64,000 nt of DNA from Amoebidium appalachense (Eukaryota; Ichthyosporea), in assembly GCA_963693365.1 (NCBI GenBank), contig CAVNZM010000004.1, positions 10,044,001 to 10,108,000 of the forward strand, written 5' to 3'. Under the pieces are notes generated by a model. It was not told where the DNA came from and ran no database searches. It was given only the letters and a program-made list of their open reading frames with translations. Both the position numbers and the translations under genes were made by a program. Below are positions 43,259 through 64,000 of this stretch, one piece after another. How positions within the stretch are numbered: position 1 is the stretch's first letter; each line of letters starts with the position of its first letter.

Positions 43259-44161
43259 ACACACACGCACACACACACACACAGTTCCATGAGACCCCTC
43301 TGATGAAGGCCAGCCAGAAGGGGCAAGTGGCTACGGTGGAATTGTTGCTGGAGAGGGGGGCAGACCATTCCATAACAGACACAGTAAGTGTGTGTGGGGG
43401 TGTTTGTATGTGGTGGGTGAGTGGATGCACTCTGGGGTTGGGGGGAGGAGGGAGAGAGGAATGAAGGTGGGTGCCCTTTTCCAGGAAGCCTTTGCCTGAT
43501 AGTGTGACGTGCATGGGAAAGGGGTGTGCATGCTGGTGCACGTGTGTCCATGAACAAACGTGTACCGATGCGCAATTGGCAGTCCACATCCACACATTCA
43601 TTTGCTTTTTCATTCCCGATATCTTCCGAGTATCATTTCGTTCCCCTCCACCCTCCCACCACCTCTCACTTTCAACACACACACACCTCTCCCTCCCCCC
43701 GGTACCTCGTTCCTTGTTTTCTGTTGCCTGGGGATGTTTAGAGACAATGACTAACACCTGTGCTATTTTTAGACGCATGAGACTGCACTGGCCAAGGCGA
43801 TGCGTGAGGGCCACCCGGAGATCATCTACAAGCTCAAAGAGTTTGGGGCCATGGAGGGGTCAACAAGGGTATGTGATTTTAAGTGCTAACTATAATTCTT
43901 AACCTTGAGAATCTTGTTTTTGGAATTGTATGTTGGATGGCAGTGGAGTGACATGAATGCATGAAGCAGCTGAAACCCACGGTTGAGCATGGTGGTGGGT
44001 GGGGTTTGAGAGATGAGGTGGGGTGGGTTGGGCTTGAAGTTGGCAGGTGTGCCGGTTGTCGTGGTGGGAGTGTGTGCCTTTTTTTGCCCTTTTTTCCTGG
44101 GGGTTTATTTTTTTTGGCTTCTGTGGCTTTCTTTTGTTGTTTTTTTTTTGTTTTTTTTTTT

Positions 44162-44215
<54 letters not shown>

Positions 44216-45178
44216 GCTCTATCAATGTATGCGGCACAGTGACTTGTGCACACCAACACATGGGCCAAACCCCGACACTAACCGCCTGCTTTGGACGCTC
44301 CTTCCCCACCTCCCTCCGTCTTCTTCACTACACACACACACACACACACTTCGCTATCTCCCCCCCCCTCCTCCTCCTCCCTCCCTCCCCCCCTCCCCCC
44401 CCTCCCAACCCACAGGCCACCACCAGCAACCTTCTCTCTCCGAGCCCATCTCCGAGCATCCGAAGCCGTCGCAGGCGCACGGACCCTCAATCGGGCCGCA
44501 CACTTGGACCCTCCCCCCTTAAGCGGTCTATGTCCACCCTTAACCCGGCAGACAGGAGGGAGTATGAGGAGAGGTTGTCGTCGAGGCAAAAACAAATAGC
44601 TCTAAGGACAAACTCGATTGACGGCTCATACGAACATGAAGAAAACGGATATTCGGGAGAAAGTTTCCAAAGCGTGAGCCCCCCTACCCCGCTTACGTCC
44701 TTGAGAAACGTGAGGTCGGAGGGGTTGGAGCTGCAGTGCCTCAGGCGGGGATCGCAAAATTCGAGCGATGGGTATATGTTTTCGCCCCGATCGGTGTTTA
44801 GGACACCCTCGATGGAGAGCAGTGCAAGCGGGTTGCACTTTGGCTTTGACAGCGTGGGGACGTTGGAGGAGTGTGAGACGGAATGTGGGGATGAGAATCC
44901 GGTAGATTTGGAAAGATCGGAACCGCTGGAGCCGGTGGATAGCGAGATCAAGCCGTCCACCTCGGGTTCCCCGGCCAACTGCCGGAAATGTAGTAAAATG
45001 TCAGATATGGCGACTCAGATCGCAGAATTAGCGATTGAACTAGAGGCGGTAAAGGGGGATCGGGACGCAAAAGAGGGTGAGATCGAGAGGTTAGGTGGAG
45101 AGATCAGGGGCCTGAGAGAGCAACTCGAGTCAGCGGAAAAGGAGGTGGGTTAGCTGGGCTTCTTCCCCTCCCCTCCCA

Positions 45179-45212
<34 letters not shown>

Positions 45213-46157
45213 ACACACACGCACACACACAACACACACACACACACAACACACACACAAAAGCCCCTACAAACACACACGCCTCCCTAATCCCATGTCT
45301 CTCCCGCTCTCCATCTCCCCCCCCCCCCTCCTCCCCCCCCCCCCCCCCCCCCCCCCCCCCCACCACCACCACCACCACCATGTACTTCGTACCGTGTTCC
45401 GCATTCAAACCCCCCACCACCACCACCACCATCCACCCACCCACCCCCTCTCTATAACGCGTTTTTACATCCTTTTTCTCCCTGCCATTTCCTCCCGGGC
45501 TCGTCCTTGTTTTCTCTAGCGTAATGACAGGTCTGGGTAAGTTTTGTGCAGGGGATAGGAGGGAGACAAAAAGCACACGTTGGTAGTAACCATGGGTTAA
45601 AGCAACATGTGTGCTGTGTGCTGCCCAAGTATTTGAACACGTGTGTGAGTACGCCGCTTAGTGGTGGATGCATGGAAGGGAGGAACCACGAGGTTACGTG
45701 AACAAAAAAAAAAAAAGATGGGGGGAGGGGGGGAGAGAGGGGGGGGGGGGGGGGGGTAAGGCCACATATAAAACATTCAACCTGACAGGGCTTCTTTTCT
45801 TTTCTTTTTTTGCAGGTGGAAGACGCACTCGAACGGGAGGCAGCCATGCGGGCCAAGCTCGAGGAAGTCAAAAGAGAGAAGGAAGAGAGGGAGGCGGCCT
45901 CTGCCGAGGACATGAAGGTACTGGTGAGTGCCCTCAGCAGCGTGACAAGAGAGAGGGAGGATGTGAGAAGAGAGAGGGAGGCGCTGACACGAGAGAGGGA
46001 GCTTCTTCAGGCTGAAAGGGCACAACTGACCCTTCTGAGGGCGGGACTGGGGGTATGGCCCTCCCCCTACTTCCCAAATAGGTTTCCCCCCCTGATTACT
46101 GCGACGTGCAGGAGCCATGCCGCGAACCAAACAAGTAGGAATGGGGATAAGGGATAA
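40711..46157 (+). CDS. Ankyrin gene 1: five ankyrin exons, Ser-rich linker, coiled coil
   Basis: Eight exons, all joined in phase 0 by GT-AG introns: 40711-40860, 41602-41703, 42090-42188, 42646-42744, 43285-43383, 43773-43868, 44416-45144 and 45816-46157. The protein has about 520 residues. Exon 1 is a Ser/Arg-rich leader from the first ATG. Exons 2-6 each carry exactly one ankyrin repeat with the T-A-L, LL-x-x-GAD and V-N residues. Exon 7 (243 codons) is basic and Ser/Thr-Pro-rich, then acidic (LEECETECGDENPVDLERSE), then starts a coiled coil after SANCRKCSKMS-like Cys residues. Exon 8 is a charged coiled coil with repeated RERE units, ending at TAA 46157. Ankyrin repeats bind partner proteins, so a cytosolic scaffold or adaptor is likely. 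The last ~34 codons look less coding-like; a donor near 46052 might instead splice onwards. Confidence 0.85.
41602..41703 (+). CDS. Ankyrin gene 1, exon 2 (repeat 1)
   Basis: 102 nt, phase 0-0, acceptor catccacag, donor gtaagt. Contains TPALSKAAYRGDLRLIEKLL; a divergent first (capping) repeat. Confidence 0.85.
42090..42188 (+). CDS. Ankyrin gene 1, exon 3 (repeat 2)
   Basis: 99 nt, phase 0-0. VGRTALMEASTTGKTDAV followed by RLLLEAGADIE. Acceptor is at the end of a CA tract. Confidence 0.9.
42646..42744 (+). CDS. Ankyrin gene 1, exon 4 (repeat 3)
   Basis: 99 nt, phase 0-0. GETALSLASKEGHTEVV, VLLSKGADVN. Near-consensus repeat. Confidence 0.92.
43285..43383 (+). CDS. Ankyrin gene 1, exon 5 (repeat 4)
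   Basis: 99 nt, phase 0-0. HETPLMKASQKGQVATVE, LLLERGADHS. Acceptor at the end of a C-run plus CA tract. Confidence 0.92.
43773..43868 (+). CDS. Ankyrin gene 1, exon 6 (repeat 5)
   Basis: 96 nt, phase 0-0. HETALAKAMREGHPEII, KLKEFGAMEG; lacks the usual D-V-N end, as expected of a C-terminal cap. Confidence 0.88.
44131..44213 (+). repeat. Compound T-run/G-run in ankyrin gene 1 intron 6
   Basis: About 27 T (after T-rich DNA) directly followed by about 43 G, upstream of exon 7. Confidence 0.9.
44416..45144 (+). CDS. Ankyrin gene 1, exon 7 (Ser-rich linker to coiled coil)
   Basis: 729 nt, phase 0-0, cccacag to gtgggt. Ser/Pro/Arg-rich start (SIRSRRRRTDP), a Glu-rich acidic patch, a CRKC pair, then heptad-like IAELAIELEAVKGDRDAK. 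Confidence 0.85.
45816..46157 (+). CDS. Ankyrin gene 1, exon 8 (coiled coil, probable end)
   Basis: Starts VEDALEREAAMRAKLEEV, continues with TREREDVRREREALTREREL and stops at TAA. The final GVWPSPYFPNRF... segment is unlike the rest. Confidence 0.75.
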   Translation: MEDALEREAAMRAKLEEVKREKEEREAASAEDMKVLVSALSSVTREREDVRREREALTRERELLQAERAQLTLLRAGLGVWPSPYFPNRFPPLITATCRSHAANQTSRNGDKG

Positions 46158-46962
46158 AATCTAAAAGCACAAGCATGAATAGCTATTACCTTTTGGTGAG
46201 TTTCTGTAAAATTATTTATTTTTCTTTTGTTTTCTCTTTTAGTTCTAGTCGATATTTAGTCAAGCGGTTGAAACCCTTATGAAGCCTCCTGTGTGCTGAA
46301 TTTGAGATTTGAGTTTTCATATCTGACATTTATTTCCGGTTTGTTGTGCGGGTCAGTCTAGGCACTGAATGCAGAAAGGGCTTTTTTCTTCTTTCGTTCC
46401 CATTTTTCTTCCCCTGTGGGAACATCTTTCTTTCACATTTTCTTTGCAAATTCCGGTATTCGAATGGCTTCTATGAAGATGCAAAATAGCCCAGAATTAC
46501 GGTAAAAGCACTCATCTCGAATGGAAAATAATGGATTTGGAATGTTTTGTTGTGTATTCTCTATAAGTGGAAAGAACAAAGTGCTGACTTAAAAGGCAAG
46601 TTCTGATGGTTTGTGAAATTCGGTAAAAAGAAGTTTTAATTTTTGAATATATGGATGGCTGGCCATCTTCGCATTAACTTAGTGATTAGTGTATGCGGAA
46701 TGGTGCCTTTGAAGATAGATTTCGTGGCGAGATAACCGCCTTACAAGATACTCAATGAATATATATGACACCGGAAGTCCTGGTGGGCTTATTGGTCAAT
46801 AACGACAGAATAAATATGCCCCCTGATGGAGCAACAAAATAGATCTACCGAATATTCTGGGTGTGTGATATATTTATGCTCTCTTCTAGGAATTTTTGAT
46901 ACATCATTCATCTGGCATAGAAATTAATACATAAATGCACCATGTGCAGTGAAAACACATAC

Positions 46963-47020
<58 letters not shown>

Positions 47021-48262
47021 CACATGCACATGCACACGCATACACACACACACGTGTGCGAGCAAACAACACCACATAACCTACGCTATGACCCCACTGC
47101 TTTGTGCTGCACAAAAACCTCCGCTCATTCATGTTGACTCATACCGCATTCAGATCCGAATTCCGCAATTCATCATCATCATGACACAGATTCGCTCAGA
47201 ATTCGAAGTGCTGGTTAAAACGAAGGGAAGAAGACTTAGTACAAACTTAATGTTGGTGGTGGTGGTGGATGAGAGGGGGGGGAGGGGAGGGGGGGGGGGG
47301 GGGGGGGAGGCGAGCGTCCAAGAACTTGAGAGGGTACGCAGCCGCGGCCGGCGCGGAGGGTCCCGTTGGATTCTCCGCGCGGGGGGAGGGGGAGGGGGGG
47401 GGGGGGGAACCCACCACCCCACCAAAGAGGTGGGTCCGCCCTTCCCCGGAGGGGGGGGGGGGGACCCACCACCCCGGTGGTCAGCTGAGGGGGAGGGGGG
47501 GGGGGGGGGGGACCCACCACCAGGGGGAACCTCAATACTTAATACTGCCCACCCCCCCATTTCAAATTCAAAAATGCCGGGGTGTGCGTGTGCGGGTGGT
47601 TCTAATATGAATATTAGTAGGTCACGGTGTGTGGAGTATGACATTCAATTTGTGGATGTGTGATTTTTTGGGTGTTTGGTGTATAGTTGGTTAGGTAGGT
47701 AGGTGCTTAAATTGGGCTCGGTTGGAGCTGGGGAAGGAAGAGGGGGGAGGGGAGCTGGGGGGGGGCTTGGGGTGAATGGAATTCTTTTAGACAGAAAATG
47801 CGCTTCGCTTGTGTCTTTACCCCCCCCCCCCCCCCACACACACACACACCCCCCCCCCCCCCCCCCCCCCCCCCCCAGCTCCCCCCCCCCGCTCACCCAC
47901 CCAACCACCCACCCCTTCTCCACTTCACCGATCCCTGCGGGTGCCTGCAAGTGCTCATATGAATATTCGGTCCATGCTGGGGCATAGCCTACTAATTAAC
48001 TTGGCCGTTACAGAAGGGATGCGTGGAGGGGCAGACTAGGGGATGCAACGGTATAAACGTTTTAATTAACTATTCGCATTATGTACATGTGTATGTGTGT
48101 GCGGTGCGCCCTGGTGTATGTGAGCAAGGCGGATCTACGTACGAGCGTGACTCACATTGTTGTGCGCCAATCACATAAATTGTGTTTTTGTGACGGAGTG
48201 GGTGCGTGAGTGCATGTGCATGTGCAGTTGTGCCGTTGTAAGTTGCCGAGAGTTAGTTCCGG

Positions 48263-48350
<88 letters not shown>

Positions 48351-48602
48351 TGACAGATATACCACTGAAAATAAACAAAGAAAAACTTTGAATAGATAAA
48401 AATGAAATTGAGTTTACGAGGGGGAAAATCTCAGTAGTCAGTCACGCGAGCGTGTGATCATGATCACCTTCGCATGCTCATCAAGTTGCGCACACCATAT
48501 TCCTTACGAAAGCCCTCTGAATTTTAAATAGCAGGCACATCATGCAATGTGCTTGTATTTACCGTCAACCAAGATAGAGCACAGCATCAGGTGCGTCGCA
48601 AC
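46158..48602. other. Between the two ankyrin genes, no clear gene
   Basis: AT-rich unique sequence (46158-46960), a CA tract (46965-47018), G-rich blocks holding three 'gggacccaccacc' style repeats (47270-47530) and a C-run region (47820-47890). Probably 3' flank of gene 1 and promoter of gene 2. Confidence 0.5.
48262..48352. repeat. (GTGC)n tetranucleotide tract
   Basis: About 22 uninterrupted GTGC units, about 250-340 bp upstream of an ATG exon candidate. Confidence 0.95.
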
Positions 48603-48722
48603 ATGAGCATTGCGGCCTCATCCACGCGTAAACGTGGCACTGCCGCGGCCGGCACCTCTGTGCCCCAGAGTTCGGAACGGTGCTCAGTGCTCACACAGCA
48701 GGGGTTACGTAATGTGGTGAAT
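48603..48722 (+). CDS. Possible alternative first exon of ankyrin gene 2
   Basis: 40 codons from ATG (MSIAASSTRKRGTAAAG...) to an AAT/gtaagc donor in phase 0. The reading phase fits the phase-0 ankyrin exons but not the frame of the 48889 exon, so it would be an alternative start joined directly to 50549. Leader composition (Ser/Ala/Arg) resembles exon 1 of gene 1. Confidence 0.35.
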
Positions 48723-48888
48723 GTAAGCCATCGGAGAAAACGGAAGCGGCAGTATTTAAAATGATGCGCTAACAGTCAATCAAAAAAGGTGAACAACGGT
48801 TATAACATCATAAAATCTATAAAACTGCATTTTACCCATATTTATCAGCCGTGTTCTCAACCGGAAAGAAGGCCGCTTTGTTTCCCGG

Positions 48889-63750
<14,862 letters not shown>

Positions 63751-64000
63751 GTGGGTCCCACATGCACCATAGCAACCTGCATGTTCATTGCTGCTCATAG
63801 GACATACACGGAAGGCGTCCTGATTCAATCATGCCAAAGAGCTGAGTACTGTAACGCTAACAGTAGGCTGTGATCCCCCCTTCCCCCCTTCCCCCCTCCC
63901 CCCTTCCCCCACCCCCCCCACACACACCCTACCCTCCATCCCCCCACCCCCCATCCCCCCCCCCCCCCCCCCAAAAAAAAAAGAAAAAAACACGCACGCA

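Overview
The window reads as nuclear DNA of a eukaryote with intron-rich genes (GT-AG introns of about 0.3-1.4 kb) and an extreme load of simple repeats: C/G homopolymers, CA/GT and CT/GA tracts, and compound T-run/G-run blocks. There are no operons, Shine-Dalgarno sites or prokaryotic gene spacing. The recognisable genes are a phosphohistidine phosphatase (PHPT1/Janus family) and two multi-exon ankyrin genes. A Thr-rich surface-protein relic with a GPI-like tail also fits a eukaryote. I cannot name the organism. An invertebrate animal or a unicellular relative of animals is plausible, but this is inference.

Layout. (1) 1-~6440: first copy of a ~6.1-6.4 kb block carrying a PHPT1-like gene on +. 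(2) ~6440-12050: a promoter-like region (perfect CRE palindrome, cluster of CCAAT boxes) upstream of a long unrecognised + strand reading frame at 7225-8779, which may be spliced through small exons to a transmembrane terminal exon at 11911-12048. (3) ~12.5-17.3 kb: sparse minus-strand pieces, namely a small membrane/coiled-coil ORF with an in-frame stop (14391-14840) and an acidic protein with three hydrophobic-Ser-Asp motifs (16401-17258). (4) ~17.3-24.4 kb: a field of a dispersed ~200-330 bp repeat, within and downstream of a minus-strand gene built from phase-1 exons with paired Cys-Pro motifs (start at 24417). (5) 27.6-29.25 kb: minus-strand remains of a modular Thr-rich, GPI-tailed protein with many frameshifts. 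(6) ~30868-36970: second, nearly identical copy of the PHPT1 block, with a one-base insertion that changes the C terminus. (7) ~37-40.7 kb: no recognisable gene, several short duplications. (8) 40711-46157: ankyrin gene 1 (five ankyrin exons, Ser-rich linker, coiled coil). (9) 48889 to beyond the window end: ankyrin gene 2, with 19 ankyrin exons seen.

The strongest observation is the architecture of the ankyrin genes: every ankyrin repeat is its own exon, all introns between repeats are phase 0 and lie at the repeat boundary, and 16 of 24 repeat exons are exactly 99 nt. The same principle (symmetrical exons carrying one module) appears independently in the Cys-Pro gene on the minus strand, where two modules are 96-nt phase 1-1 exons. 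About 3 kb of ankyrin coding sequence shows no frameshift, so the frameshifts and stops in the GPI-tailed relic, the 7.2 kb gene, the 14.4 kb ORF and the second PHPT1 copy are more likely genuine (or homopolymer-specific) than the result of a generally poor sequence.
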